The notes under the pieces were generated by a model that did not search any database, was not told the DNA's origin, and worked only from the letters and a program-made list of their open reading frames with translations. A stretch of DNA of 59,484 nucleotides, taken from Candidatus Aerophobetes bacterium Ae_b3a (GTDB lineage: Bacteria; Aerophobota; Aerophobia; Aerophobales; AE-B3A). The stretch spans positions 1 through 59,484 of the forward strand of contig NJBQ01000005.1 of assembly GCA_005223095.1 (NCBI GenBank), in the 5' to 3' direction. Shown here in pieces: positions 39,516 through 49,867 of this stretch; positions within the stretch are counted from its first letter, which is position 1; each line of letters starts with the position of its first letter. A program made the position numbers and the translations under genes.

Positions 39516-40070
39516 ATGAGAATTACTGGGGGAACACTAAAGGGAAGAAGAATAAAAACCTGCAGAGATAATTCTACCCGGCCTCTTCTTTCTCGCCTGA
39601 GAAAATCTCTTTTTGACGTTATAGGTGAAAGAATTAAAGGCCTTAGCTTTCTGGACCTTTACGCAGGCTCAGGAGCGGTGGGAATTGAAGCTTTAAGTAG
39701 AGGAGCAAGAAGAGCAGTTTTTGTAGAAAAAGGTCCTTTAGCGGCAAGAGTAATAGAAGAAAATATTGCTTCCTATGAGCTTTTTTCTCAGGTAAAAATA
39801 TGGCGGAAAAATGTGCTTGCCTTTCTCCCCATTCTATTAGAAGGAGAGAAATTTGACTTTATCTTCATTGCTCCTCCCTACTACAAAAAGATGCAGAACA
39901 AAACATTGGACATAATCGAAGAGGTAGAAATAAACAAAGCCACGATTATAGTTCAGTATTCACCTCACGAGAATATTAATTTTACTCGAAGAAATATGGG
40001 CATAGTCAAACAGAAAGAGTATGGAGATACGATTCTGGCTTTTCTTGAAGGAACAGTTCATTGTTCATAG
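39516..40070 (+). CDS. rsmD: 16S rRNA (guanine966-N2)-methyltransferase RsmD
   Basis: MRITGGTLKGRRI; RPLLSRLRKSLFDVIG; FLDLYAGSGAVGIEALSRGA; FDFIFIAPPYYK. Confidence 0.93.
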   Translation: MRITGGTLKGRRIKTCRDNSTRPLLSRLRKSLFDVIGERIKGLSFLDLYAGSGAVGIEALSRGARRAVFVEKGPLAARVIEENIASYELFSQVKIWRKNVLAFLPILLEGEKFDFIFIAPPYYKKMQNKTLDIIEEVEINKATIIVQYSPHENINFTRRNMGIVKQKEYGDTILAFLEGTVHCS

Positions 40071-40134
40071 TTCATGGTTCATCGAGAAAAACAATGATAA
40101 AATGGTGAGTGGTGAGTGGTTAATCGGTGAGTGG
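40056..40134 (+). repeat. GTTCATAG tandem unit followed by GGTGAGT tandem unit
   Basis: GTTCATTGTTCATAGTTCATGGTTCATCG then GGTGAGTGGTGAGTGGTTAATCGGTGAGTGG. Confidence 0.8.
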
Positions 40135-40201
40135 AAAATTAGCCAATTAACCATTTAACCAATAATACAGCGACGGAAGAAATTGTCCTGAGGTATTTCT
40201 T

Positions 40202-42007
40202 ATGCCCGATGAGTTAAGAATGAGAGAAAGGTTAGATTGTCTGCCGAATAAACCAGGGGTGTACCTCTTAAAAGACAAGAAAGGGAAAGTATTATATATA
40301 GGCAAAGCCCTTTCTTTGAAAAAAAGAGTAAGGTCTTATTTCTCTGGCAAAACACATTCCTCTCCCAGGATAAGCTCTCTTGTCAACGAAATAAAAGACA
40401 TCGAGTGGATGATTACCGACTCAGAAACAGAGGCTCTTATCCTAGAATCCAATTTAATAAAATATCATCATCCCCACTATAATATCCAATTTAGAGATGA
40501 CAAATCTTATCCTTATATTAAGCTTACTATTTCTGAACCCTTCCCACGCCTACTTCTAACCCGGAATCCCAGGAAAGATGGTTCTCTCTATTTCGGTCCT
40601 TATACTAATGTAAAAGCAGCCAGAAGGGTTTTGATTTTGATTAGTCGTTTTTTTCCTTTGCGTAGATGCAAGAAAAGGTTCACATTCAGAATTAGACCGT
40701 GTCTTAACTACTATATAAAAGAATGCCACGCTCCTTGCCTGAAAAAAATCACCAGAGAAGCGTACTCCTCCTTAGTTAGAAGTGTCTCTCTTTTCCTGCA
40801 GGGACACTATCAGGACTTACTCCGACGATTACAAGAAGAAATGGAAGAGGCTTCCCTGAAAGAAGAATTCGAGAAAGCAGCTACATTAAGGGATTGTATG
40901 AGGGATATCCATAGGGTCAGCCAGAGTCAAAAAATGGTCTCTTTCCCAGGAGAGGATATAGATTTGGTCAATATTGTTTCTGAACAAGAGAATGCCTGTG
41001 TAGTAGTTTTTCTCATTCGAGAAGGCAAAGTCATTGATAGGAAACATTTCTTACTTGATATAAGAGAAAAAAGTCAGAAGGAAGAGATAATAACTTTCTT
41101 CTTGAAAGAGTATTATGCGAGAATTTCTTTTGTTCCAGCAAGAATATTAATTCCTAATGAAATTGCCGAACCTAAGGTTATCCAGGAGTGGCTTTCTCAG
41201 AGACGGGGGAAAAAGGTTAAATTAGAAATCCCCAGAAGGGGAAATAGGCTAAAACTAATGCAGTTGATAAAAAAGAATGCTTATCTTATCCTGCAACAGG
41301 AGAGAAGGGGAGATAAAGAGCAAGCACTCGACCAACTTAAGGGATACCTGGAATTAAAGAAAAAGCCGTTACTTATTGAAGGATTTGATATTTCTAATAT
41401 AAGAGGAAAAGAAGCTACTGGATCAGTGGTAGTTTTTGAAAAAGGAAAACCAAAAAGGTCTGCATATCGAAAATTTGGAATCAAGGAAGTAGAAGGAATA
41501 AACGACTTTGCCATGCTCTCAGAAGTTGTCCGTCGGCGTTATCAGAGATCTTTGAAAGAAGGGCGTGCTCTTCCTCATCTTATTTTGGTAGATGGAGGCA
41601 AAGGGCAGGTTTCTTCCTGCCTGAAAGTAATCAAAGAATTAGATTTAAGTTTTATTCCTATCATAGGATTAGCCAAAGAATTTGAAGAGGTCTATTGTCC
41701 TGATAGCTCTTTTCCTCTTAATCTTCCGTCAGATTCAATCGCTTCAAAGCTTCTACAGGAGATACGGGATGAGGCTCATAGGTTTGCCTATTCCTATCAT
41801 AAAAAGAAAAGAGGAGAAAAAATTAGAGGTTCTTTTCTGGATACTATTCCTGGTGTAGGAGAAAAGACAAAGAGATTGCTTTTGACTCATTTCAAATCTA
41901 TAGAATTGATAAAAAGTCAAGATTTGAAAGCATTACAGCAAATTCCTGGTATAGGGAAAAAGAGGGCTAAGAAAATTCTTAGATATTTAGTGAATCGTCG
42001 TTCCTAA
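40202..42007 (+). CDS. uvrC: Excinuclease ABC subunit C
   Basis: LPNKPGVYLLKDKKGKVLYIGKALSLKKRVRSYF; FDISNIRGKEATGSVVVFEKG; C-terminal helix-hairpin-helix. Confidence 0.96.
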   Translation: MPDELRMRERLDCLPNKPGVYLLKDKKGKVLYIGKALSLKKRVRSYFSGKTHSSPRISSLVNEIKDIEWMITDSETEALILESNLIKYHHPHYNIQFRDDKSYPYIKLTISEPFPRLLLTRNPRKDGSLYFGPYTNVKAARRVLILISRFFPLRRCKKRFTFRIRPCLNYYIKECHAPCLKKITREAYSSLVRSVSLFLQGHYQDLLRRLQEEMEEASLKEEFEKAATLRDCMRDIHRVSQSQKMVSFPGEDIDLVNIVSEQENACVVVFLIREGKVIDRKHFLLDIREKSQKEEIITFFLKEYYARISFVPARILIPNEIAEPKVIQEWLSQRRGKKVKLEIPRRGNRLKLMQLIKKNAYLILQQERRGDKEQALDQLKGYLELKKKPLLIEGFDISNIRGKEATGSVVVFEKGKPKRSAYRKFGIKEVEGINDFAMLSEVVRRRYQRSLKEGRALPHLILVDGGKGQVSSCLKVIKELDLSFIPIIGLAKEFEEVYCPDSSFPLNLPSDSIASKLLQEIRDEAHRFAYSYHKKKRGEKIRGSFLDTIPGVGEKTKRLLLTHFKSIELIKSQDLKALQQIPGIGKKRAKKILRYLVNRRS

Positions 42008-42030
42008 ATGGCAAATTCGTGATGTGTCGT

Positions 42031-42078
42031 GCGTGATGCGTATTGCGCAATACAATATACGATATACGCAATACGATA
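42031..42078 (+). repeat. GCGTATTGCGCAATAC family, copy 4
   Basis: GCGTGATGCGTATTGCGCAATACAATATACGATATACGCAATACGATA. Confidence 0.85.
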
Positions 42079-42605
42079 TGCTAAATGCAGGGGTAGGGAG
42101 AGTTGTCTTGAAGTATTTCCTGGCAATGAAGTTAGATACTTTTTGGGCTGCAGGGGAAGCCGAAAGAGAAAAGGTAGTAAGAATATCTCTTTTTTGTGGC
42201 AAAAGCAATCTTTACGCCTATCTGAAAACAAGGAGGGATGGAATAGCGAAATCTTCTGCTCTCCTGGAATGCTTGAAAAAAGACCTGCTCAGTTATGTCC
42301 AGGGGAAAAAAATAAGTCTTATTAATTATCCTTTAAAGATGGATAACTACTCTTCCTTTTTTGTAAGAATATGGACTCTCACCCAGGAGATTCCTTATGG
42401 AGAGCTCCGTTCTTACAAATGGTTATCCGAAAGAGCTGGCACTGAAGGATATCGAGCTGTAGGAGCAGCCTTAGCTCGTAATCCTTTCCCTATCTTGGTT
42501 CCCTGCCACAGGGTAATTAAGAAGAATGGAAATTTAGGAGGATATTCAGCGGGACTAAAAATCAAGAAAAAGCTTCTACAAATAGAAGGCACTTTCATTT
42601 CTTGA
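42078..42605 (+). CDS. Methylated-DNA--protein-cysteine methyltransferase
   Basis: GYRAVGAALARNPFPILVPCHRVIKKNGNLGGYSAGLKIKKKLL (PCHR active site); ORF-track start at 42024 is repeat-derived. Confidence 0.92.
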   Translation: MLNAGVGRVVLKYFLAMKLDTFWAAGEAEREKVVRISLFCGKSNLYAYLKTRRDGIAKSSALLECLKKDLLSYVQGKKISLINYPLKMDNYSSFFVRIWTLTQEIPYGELRSYKWLSERAGTEGYRAVGAALARNPFPILVPCHRVIKKNGNLGGYSAGLKIKKKLLQIEGTFIS

Positions 42606-42626
42606 ACTATAGAATTTATATGTATG

Positions 42627-42790
42627 CCGAAGCACATTTTCTGAAGAAGCCTTATAGGAGCAAAAATCGTGAATAGTGAATGGTGAATAGTGAATCGCAA
42701 ATAAGGAAGTAAATGATTGTAGGGTTTGGTTGTTTGCGATTCACGAAATACGATTCACCAGGTACAGCGACGGAAGAAATTGTCCTGAGG
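42627..42790 (+). repeat. Composite outer-module repeat with GTGAAT core
   Basis: CCGAAGCACATTTTCTGAAGAAGCCTTATAGGAGCA left end; GTGAAT core 42669-42759; ACAGCGACGGAAGAAATTGTCCTGAGG right end. Confidence 0.9.
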
Positions 42791-42797
42791 CATTTTC

Positions 42798-42825
42798 TTG
42801 CCTATCTAGATGGAAGTGCTATAAT
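42798..42825 (+). promoter_or_regulatory. Predicted promoter at the end of the repeat, upstream of secA
   Basis: TTGCCT - 16 nt - TATAAT. Confidence 0.6.
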
Positions 42826-42867
42826 TGCTGCATAGTAATTCCTTGATGAACTAGGATTATATACTTA

Positions 42868-43047
42868 CCGAAGGACATTTTCTGAAGAAGCCTTATAGGA
42901 GCTACCTTAACGAAGCTTCGAGTTGAGGATAAAGAAAAATATACTGTTTGAGGAGCAAAGCGACGAGTTTATATTTTTTCCGAAACGAGGAGCTGAGTAG
43001 AAAGAATAAGAAGCTACTATACAGCGACGGAAGAAATTGTCCTGAGG
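42868..43047 (+). repeat. CCGAAGGACA element with core A, copy 3
   Basis: CCGAAGGACATTTTCTGAAGAAGCC...GACGGAAGAAATTGTCCTGAGG. Confidence 0.9.
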
Positions 43048-43074
43048 TTTTCCTGGACCAAGTCGTGAATAGTG

Positions 43075-43145
43075 AAAGGTAAAGAAAGAACCAGGTGATT
43101 GTAAGGTTTAATTGACAATTCACGATTCATGAAATACGATTCACC
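43075..43145 (+). repeat. GTGAAT element (shortened copy)
   Basis: GTGAATAGTGAAAGG...TGATTGTAAGGTTTAATTGACAATTCACGATTCATGAAATACGATTCACC. Confidence 0.85.
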
Positions 43146-43171
43146 ATAGATAAAGGAGACATGAAAAGATA

Positions 43172-45904
43172 ATGGGTAATATCTTTAGCAGAGTTTTTGG
43201 TACACAACAGGAAAGGAACATTAAGAAGCTTATTCCCCTGGTCAACAAGATTAACGGGCTGGAAAAGAAAACAAGTAAGCTTTCCGATAAAGTTCTTCAA
43301 AGAAAAATGGATGAGTTTAGAGGAAGAGTAAAACCTCTTGGGGTCGAAATTGGCCAATTGGAAAAAGAAATGCTTGAACTTCCGGAGATTGAAAAAGAGG
43401 GAGCGAAAATTGACCTTCAGGAGAAAGCAAGACAATTAGATGAGCTTCTCTATGATATTCTGCCGGAGGCGTTCGCTATAGTCCGAGAAGCAGCTAAAAG
43501 GGCTATAGGCTTGCGTCATTATGATGAACAACTAATAGGGGGAATAGTTCTTCACCAGGGGAAAATAGCTGAGATGGCAAATGGTGAAGGAAAGACATTG
43601 GCGGCTACCCTATCTGCCTGCTTGAATGCTCTAAGTGGCAAAGGAGTGCATGTAGTTACAGTGAATGATTATCTAGCCAGAAGAGATAGGGATTGGATGG
43701 GGCCAGTATATGAATTTCTGGGATTTTCAGTAGGAGTTATTCAAAACCAGATGAATAGTGCAGACAGACGTCAATCTTACGGTTGCGACATCACCTATGG
43801 TACCAATAATGAGTTTGGTTTTGATTACCTCAGGGATAATATGGCTGTTAGCGTGAAGGAACAGGTGCAAAGAGGGTTCAATTATACCATCGTAGATGAA
43901 GTTGATTCGATTTTAATTGATGAAGCCCGGACTCCTCTAATCATTTCCGGGCGGGCAGAAAAAACTACTGACCTTTACTCTAAAATTGATAGGATAGTGC
44001 CTCGTTTGAAAAGAGGGACAGAAGAGGATAGAGTGAAAAGAGGGATACAAGAGGATAAAGATGAGGATTGTGACTATAAAATAAATGAAAAAGACCATAC
44101 AGTAGCTCTTACCCAGAGAGGCATCGACAAAGCAGAGCAGCTACTGGGGGTAAAGGATCTCTATCAACCCGATCCTCGCTGGGGAACTGTGCTAGCTACG
44201 CACATTAATCAGGCTATCCGAGCTCACGAGTTTTATGAATCTGATAGAGATTATCTAGTTAAGGAGGGTGAGAACGGTAAGGAGATAGTAATTATAGATG
44301 AGTTTACCGGGAGATTGATGCCGGGAAGACGCTGGAGCGACGGTCTGCACCAGGCAGTGGAGGCAAAAGAGGGAGTAGCCATAAGGAATGAAAATCAGAC
44401 TATGGCGACTATTACTCTACAGAATTACTTTAGAATGTACAATAAATTATCTGGGATGACGGGAACAGCAATCACAGAAGAAGATGAATTTAAGAAGATA
44501 TACAACCTTGAGGTGGCAGTTATTCCTACTCATCGACCTGCTATTAGAGAAGAACTCTCGGACAGAGTATATCAGACGGAAAAAGCTAAGTTTGAAGCTG
44601 TAATAAAAGAAATAAAGGATCTTTACAAAAAAGAAAGGCCGATTCTAGTAGGTACCAGATCAGTAGAAAGATCTGAACATCTAAGCAAAATGCTTAGAGA
44701 AAAAGGGATTCCCCATACTGTTCTTAACGCTAAATATCATGAAAGGGAAGCTCAGATTGTAGCTCAAGCAGGGCATAGACGAGCAGTAACTATCGCCACC
44801 AATATGGCGGGCAGGGGGACAGATATCAAACTGGAAGAAGGAGTGGAAGAACTGGGAGGTTTATTCGTCATTGGCACAGAACGCCACGAGTCACGCAGGA
44901 TAGACAATCAATTGAGAGGGAGAAGTGGGCGACAAGGAGCCCCTGGAACAGCTCAGTTTTACGTTTCCCTTCAGGATGAATTGATGCGTATTTTTGGTTC
45001 AGAGAGAATTGGTTCTATTATGGAAAGACTGAAAATTCCTCAAGATCAACCCATTGAACATTCCTTGGTGACTAAGGCCCTGGAAAGAGCTCAACGACAG
45101 GTTGAAAGAAGAAACTTCGATATAAGGAAACAACTCTTAGAATATGACGATGTAATGAATAAACAAAGAGAGGTAATCTACCAGGAGAGAAGACGTATTC
45201 TAGAAGGAAAAAGTCTAAAGGGAGTTGTCCTGGAAATGATAGAGGATGCTATTGAACAGCTTATATCCTCGTCTGTTGATGATAAAATTAGACCTGAGGA
45301 TTGGGATACTAAGAGTCTGAGTAAAAGGATAAATCAAGTATTTCCGATCAATTTGTCTTATTATTCGCTGGAGGGTGTTCATAAGCATGAAGAGATAAAG
45401 AACATAATATTTGAGAAAGTAGAAGAGGTTTACGCAAAAAAAGAGGCAAGGTTGAGCGAGGAACTAATGCGTGAACTGGAAAGAAGGATTCTCCTGCATA
45501 CCTTAGACTCAGAGTGGAAAGACCATCTCTACAGTATGGATTCCTTGAAGGAAGGAATTGGCCTAAGGGGTTATGGACAAAGAGATCCTTTAATTGAATA
45601 TAAGAAAGAAGCCTATGATATGTTTGAAGATTTGATCGGTGGACTGAAAGAAGAAGTATCAAAACTTATATTCAGAGTGGAGATTGCGAAAGAGCCTTTT
45701 TTAGAGAGGGTTCTGGTAGGGGAACCTCAAGTGCCGCAATTGATACTGGGAGGAATCAATCAAAGGGGAGGAAATAATAATCTTAGCCAGGTCCAAAAGA
45801 AAATCCCTACGCACAGAAGAAGTGAATCAAAAGTGGGTCGCAATAATCCCTGTCCCTGTGGAAGTGGGAAGAAGTATAAGTATTGTTGTGGGAGAAAACA
45901 GTGA
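43172..45904 (+). CDS. secA: Preprotein translocase subunit SecA
   Basis: [34 protein letters not shown]-terminal [14 protein letters not shown] zinc motif. Confidence 0.97.
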   Translation: MGNIFSRVFGTQQERNIKKLIPLVNKINGLEKKTSKLSDKVLQRKMDEFRGRVKPLGVEIGQLEKEMLELPEIEKEGAKIDLQEKARQLDELLYDILPEAFAIVREAAKRAIGLRHYDEQLIGGIVLHQGKIAEMANGEGKTLAATLSACLNALSGKGVHVVTVNDYLARRDRDWMGPVYEFLGFSVGVIQNQMNSADRRQSYGCDITYGTNNEFGFDYLRDNMAVSVKEQVQRGFNYTIVDEVDSILIDEARTPLIISGRAEKTTDLYSKIDRIVPRLKRGTEEDRVKRGIQEDKDEDCDYKINEKDHTVALTQRGIDKAEQLLGVKDLYQPDPRWGTVLATHINQAIRAHEFYESDRDYLVKEGENGKEIVIIDEFTGRLMPGRRWSDGLHQAVEAKEGVAIRNENQTMATITLQNYFRMYNKLSGMTGTAITEEDEFKKIYNLEVAVIPTHRPAIREELSDRVYQTEKAKFEAVIKEIKDLYKKERPILVGTRSVERSEHLSKMLREKGIPHTVLNAKYHEREAQIVAQAGHRRAVTIATNMAGRGTDIKLEEGVEELGGLFVIGTERHESRRIDNQLRGRSGRQGAPGTAQFYVSLQDELMRIFGSERIGSIMERLKIPQDQPIEHSLVTKALERAQRQVERRNFDIRKQLLEYDDVMNKQREVIYQERRRILEGKSLKGVVLEMIEDAIEQLISSSVDDKIRPEDWDTKSLSKRINQVFPINLSYYSLEGVHKHEEIKNIIFEKVEEVYAKKEARLSEELMRELERRILLHTLDSEWKDHLYSMDSLKEGIGLRGYGQRDPLIEYKKEAYDMFEDLIGGLKEEVSKLIFRVEIAKEPFLERVLVGEPQVPQLILGGINQRGGNNNLSQVQKKIPTHRRSESKVGRNNPCPCGSGKKYKYCCGRKQ

Positions 45905-47577
45905 AAAGAAATGGAGCTCAAGTAATAGTAGAAGCTTTAATGAAAGAAGAAGTAGATATCATCTTTGGGTTTCCGGGAGGATCAGTTATTCCTCTCTACG
46001 ATGCTCTTTATGAAACAAAAGAGATTAAACATATCCTCACTCGTCATGAGCAGGCTGCCGCTCATGCTGCGGATGGATATGCTAGAGCTACCGGGAAGGT
46101 GGGGGTATGTGTAGCTACCTCTGGTCCGGGAGCAACGAACCTGGTTACTGGAATTGCTACCGCCCATATGGATTCAGTGCCGATGGTGATTATTACCGGT
46201 CAGGTGCCTACTCATATGATTGGAAATGATGCTTTTCAGGAAGCAAATATAACCGGAATCACCTACTCCGTTAGCAAGCATAATTATTTAGTGAAAAGAG
46301 TGGATGAACTGCCTTCTGTCTTAAAGGAAGCTTTTCACATTGCTACTACAGGCAGAAAGGGACCCGTTTTAATAGATGTTCCCAAGGATGTCCTTACGGG
46401 AGAGACCAAAGTCCCTTACCCCGCAGAAGTGAAAATTAGGAGTTATAATCCTAATTATAAAGGTAATCTCAGGCAAATCAAGAGAGCTGCTTCGGCTATA
46501 AACAAATCAGAAAAACCCATTATTTATGCTGGAGGGGGGATAATCAGCTCTGAAGCATCAGTTGAGTTGATTCAATTTGCTCGACAGGCTGGTATTCCCG
46601 TGACTACTACTTTGATGGGATTGGGAGCTTTTCCTGAAAATGATAAGCTTTCTCTGGGAATGCTAGGAATGCATGGAACACGCTATGCTAATTACGCAAT
46701 TAGCGAAACAGACCTTATTATTGCCGCAGGAGCAAGGTTTGATGACCGAATAACAGGCAATGTTTCAGAGTTTGCTCCTTACGCTAAAATAATTCACCTG
46801 GATATAGACCCCACCGTTATCAGCAAGAGTGTAAGAGTAGACATTCCTATAGTAGGCGATGCTAAGAATATTCTTTCCCAACTCATTCCTCTTATCGAAA
46901 AAAAAAGAAAGAGAGAGGCATGGCATGCCAGAATAAAAGAATGGAAAGGTAAGCATCCCTTGAAATACCAAAGGGGTGGGGATTTAAAACCCCAGTACGT
47001 AGTAGAAAAAATAGATGAGGTAACCAAAGGGGAAGCTATTATTGCTACTGAGGTAGGGCAAAACCAAATGTGGGCTGCTCAATTCTATCAATATACTAAA
47101 CCTCGAACTTTTATTTCCTCGGGAGGATTGGGGACAATGGGTTATGGTTTTCCTGCTTCCATTGGGGCGCAAATTGGTTGTCCAGATAAAGTGGTATTTG
47201 ACATTGCCGGGGATGGTAGTTTTCAAATGAATATTCAGGAGTTGGCAACAGCGGTAAATTACAAAATTCCGGTGAAGATTGCTATTCTCAATAATGGTTA
47301 TTTGGGAATGGTCAGACAATGGCAAGAGTTCTTTTATCATCATCGTTATTCTCAGGTAGACATTGAAAAGGGTCCTGATTTTGTAAAAGTAGCTGCGGCT
47401 TATGGAGCAGAAGGAATCCGGGTGGATAAAACTGAAGAAGTAGAACCGGCCTTGAAAAAGGCTCTGGATATCCCAGGTCCTGTTATTATTGATTTTAGAG
47501 TTTCCCGTGAGGAAAATGTTTATCCCATGGTTCCAGCTGGTGTAGCTCTCACCCAGATGATAGAAGGATTGGCCTGA
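45901..47577 (+). CDS. ilvB: Acetolactate synthase large subunit
   Basis: GTG start [90 protein letters not shown]. Confidence 0.95.
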   Translation: MKRNGAQVIVEALMKEEVDIIFGFPGGSVIPLYDALYETKEIKHILTRHEQAAAHAADGYARATGKVGVCVATSGPGATNLVTGIATAHMDSVPMVIITGQVPTHMIGNDAFQEANITGITYSVSKHNYLVKRVDELPSVLKEAFHIATTGRKGPVLIDVPKDVLTGETKVPYPAEVKIRSYNPNYKGNLRQIKRAASAINKSEKPIIYAGGGIISSEASVELIQFARQAGIPVTTTLMGLGAFPENDKLSLGMLGMHGTRYANYAISETDLIIAAGARFDDRITGNVSEFAPYAKIIHLDIDPTVISKSVRVDIPIVGDAKNILSQLIPLIEKKRKREAWHARIKEWKGKHPLKYQRGGDLKPQYVVEKIDEVTKGEAIIATEVGQNQMWAAQFYQYTKPRTFISSGGLGTMGYGFPASIGAQIGCPDKVVFDIAGDGSFQMNIQELATAVNYKIPVKIAILNNGYLGMVRQWQEFFYHHRYSQVDIEKGPDFVKVAAAYGAEGIRVDKTEEVEPALKKALDIPGPVIIDFRVSREENVYPMVPAGVALTQMIEGLA

Positions 47578-47785
47578 AAATAGCGTATAGCGGGTAGCGT
47601 TTAGCGTATAGTCAAGAACAAAAAAAGCAAAGCCATAGCATCTAATTCAAAAGTTTTAAATCTTGAATTATAATTTTTAGCCTTGCTGCTTTGGTTTTTA
47701 GTTACAATGAGCCCAAAACTAGCAACTTAAAGGCATCTGGAAGATTTATTCTATACGCTAAACGCTACCCGCTATACGCTATTTT
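47577..47785. repeat. TAGCGTA-family element with perfect 35-bp inverted repeats
   Basis: AAAATAGCGTATAGCGGGTAGCGTTTAGCGTATAG (47577-47611) is the exact reverse complement of CTATACGCTAAACGCTACCCGCTATACGCTATTTT (47751-47785). Confidence 0.96.
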
Positions 47786-47874
47786 TGACTGAATGAGGTT
47801 CTTTTGCTATAGTAATTGGGGTTCGTTTGAGAAGTCTTCTTCGATATACATATAAATCATACTGTATCCAAAAA

Positions 47875-48660
47875 ATGAATATATATAAAACAGAGGCTAT
47901 TGTTCTTAAAGATTACGACTTAGGAGAACAGGATAAGATCGTAGTTTTTTATTCTCGTCGATACGGAAAGATAAGAGCGATAGCAAAAGGAGCGCGGGGA
48001 ATAAAGAGTAGATTTGCTTGCGTGATTCAACCCCCTTCTTATAATAGTTTGTTGATTTACAAAAATAGAAAGGGAAGCCTGGATGTTGTAAGCGAATGCA
48101 TAGCTAAGTATCAATTCTTAGGAATCAAAAAAGACTTAGTTAGATTTGCTTACGTCTGTTATTTAATTGAATTAATTGACAAACTTACAGAAGAAGGAGA
48201 ATCTCAATCTTCGCTTTTTAGAATATTATTAAAGAGTCTTTTTCTGATGGAGAGTATTCCTAAGTGTTCGCTTGATCTCTTGATAGAAAGTTTTCAGTTA
48301 AAATTGCTGAACATCCTGGGTTATCAGCCATACCTAAAAGGATGTATTAACTGTGAAAAGAAGGTAAGTTCAACCAGTTATTTCTATTTTAGTTTAAGAT
48401 TAGGAGGACTTCTCTGCCAGAATTGTAAAAGCGTAGACGGAAGCAGAGTAACCCTTTCCCGAGAAGCTTTTCTATTGATGAGGCGTCTTCTTTTTTTGGG
48501 GTTAGAGGAAATATCTGGAGAAAAAATAAATAAGGAGATAGTGAAAGAAACTGAGGTAGTTTTAAGAACATATCTTTCCTATCAGAGCCAGATAAAGATG
48601 CCGGATTCTTATTTTATCCATAATTTTGAGAAACTTGAATTGATGCAAACAGCAGGATAA
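47875..48660 (+). CDS. recO: DNA repair protein RecO
   Basis: YKTEAIVLKDYDLGEQDKIVVFYSRRYGKIRAIAKGARG; CINCEKKV...LCQNC zinc motif. Confidence 0.9.
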   Translation: MNIYKTEAIVLKDYDLGEQDKIVVFYSRRYGKIRAIAKGARGIKSRFACVIQPPSYNSLLIYKNRKGSLDVVSECIAKYQFLGIKKDLVRFAYVCYLIELIDKLTEEGESQSSLFRILLKSLFLMESIPKCSLDLLIESFQLKLLNILGYQPYLKGCINCEKKVSSTSYFYFSLRLGGLLCQNCKSVDGSRVTLSREAFLLMRRLLFLGLEEISGEKINKEIVKETEVVLRTYLSYQSQIKMPDSYFIHNFEKLELMQTAG

Positions 48661-48664
48661 AAAG

Positions 48665-49852
48665 ATGCGGGTAGAATATACAAAAGAGATTATGGAGGGA
48701 GAAATAAACGAGGAACGAAGTCTATCTCTAAATACGGTGGAAGATTATCTGGAGGAAATAGGAAAAACTCCTCTTCTCAGTCAAGAGGAAGAGAGAAAAG
48801 TAGCTAAGAGAATCCAGGAGGAAAAAGAAAAAATAATGAGGCTTCTTGAAAAGACTATTGATCTTGTCGAGAAAAACTCTGAGCTATTTGAGTTATTCGG
48901 CAAGGCAGAAAAAGGAAAGAAAATTCTAAATATTACTGGCCACAGCTTAGATGAGTTAAAGGAAGTTTTCGATCATTTGCAGCAAAAGAAAAAACAGCTA
49001 GATACAATAGACCCTTCCCGTAGTGGGGAAAGAATACAAGAGACTTTAGAGGAACTAGAAAAGGCAAGAAATGAATACAGGGTAAATAGGAAAAAAATGA
49101 TAGAAGCTAACCTCCGCCTTGTGGTGAGTTTTGCCAAGAAATATACAAAAAGAGGAGTTTCCTTTTCTGACCTCATCCAGGAAGGGAATATCGGTCTTTC
49201 CAGAGCGGTGGACAAGTTTGACTATAAATGTAATAAACGTTTCAGTACTTATGCTAGTTGGTGGATTCGTCAGGCACTATCCAGGGCTATTGCTGACCAG
49301 TCAAGAACCATCCGCCTCCCCATACATATAGTTCATTTATTAAGGAAATTGAGTAAAGTCTCCAGGAAACTAGAACAGGAGCTGGATAGAGAACCAACCC
49401 CGGAGGAAATTGCTAAAAGGGCTGAACTCTCTCCTCAAAAAATCAGAGAAGCTTTAGGAATAAGTCAGGGTACCATATCTTTTGATAAACCAGTAGGAGA
49501 GGATGGAGATGCAACAATGATCGATTTCATTCCTAATTCTACCATTCCTTCTCCTGCCTATAGACTTACCTTAGGAATGCTTAGAAAGGAAGTTAGGAAG
49601 CTATTGGAAAAAGTAGTAAAGAATACCCGTGAATTGGAGATATTGAAGTTAAGATTTGGTTTAGAAGAAAGAGATTATTCCTTGCGGGAAATCGGAAAGA
49701 AATATGGAGTTAGTCGGGAGAGAATCAGGCAGATTCAAGAAAGGTCTTTGAGTAGACTAAGGGCTCCAGCAGAAGAGAGAGGACTCAGGGGTTATCTAGA
49801 ATTACTAGACAGTCTTAGAGCAAATACACAAGGAGATTATCTTGAGGAGTGA
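48665..49852 (+). CDS. rpoD: RNA polymerase primary-type sigma factor (RpoD/SigA)
   Basis: IEANLRLVVSFAKKYTKRGVSFSDLIQEGNIGLSRAVDKFDYKCNKRFSTYASWWIRQALSRAIADQSRTIRLPIHI; region 4.2 YGVSRERIRQIQERSLSRLR. Confidence 0.95.
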   Translation: MRVEYTKEIMEGEINEERSLSLNTVEDYLEEIGKTPLLSQEEERKVAKRIQEEKEKIMRLLEKTIDLVEKNSELFELFGKAEKGKKILNITGHSLDELKEVFDHLQQKKKQLDTIDPSRSGERIQETLEELEKARNEYRVNRKKMIEANLRLVVSFAKKYTKRGVSFSDLIQEGNIGLSRAVDKFDYKCNKRFSTYASWWIRQALSRAIADQSRTIRLPIHIVHLLRKLSKVSRKLEQELDREPTPEEIAKRAELSPQKIREALGISQGTISFDKPVGEDGDATMIDFIPNSTIPSPAYRLTLGMLRKEVRKLLEKVVKNTRELEILKLRFGLEERDYSLREIGKKYGVSRERIRQIQERSLSRLRAPAEERGLRGYLELLDSLRANTQGDYLEE

Positions 49853-49867
49853 AATAAGGAAAATTTT

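Noticed and set aside
42024-42325. ORFs starting in the repeat upstream of the methyltransferase (42024 start; 42029-42325)
   Set aside because: Repeat-derived residues (MRIAQYNIRYTQYD) and a shifted frame; 42078 or later is a more plausible start.
45348-45662. 104-aa minus-strand ORF inside secA
   Set aside because: Antisense to a strongly conserved secA region without coding features.
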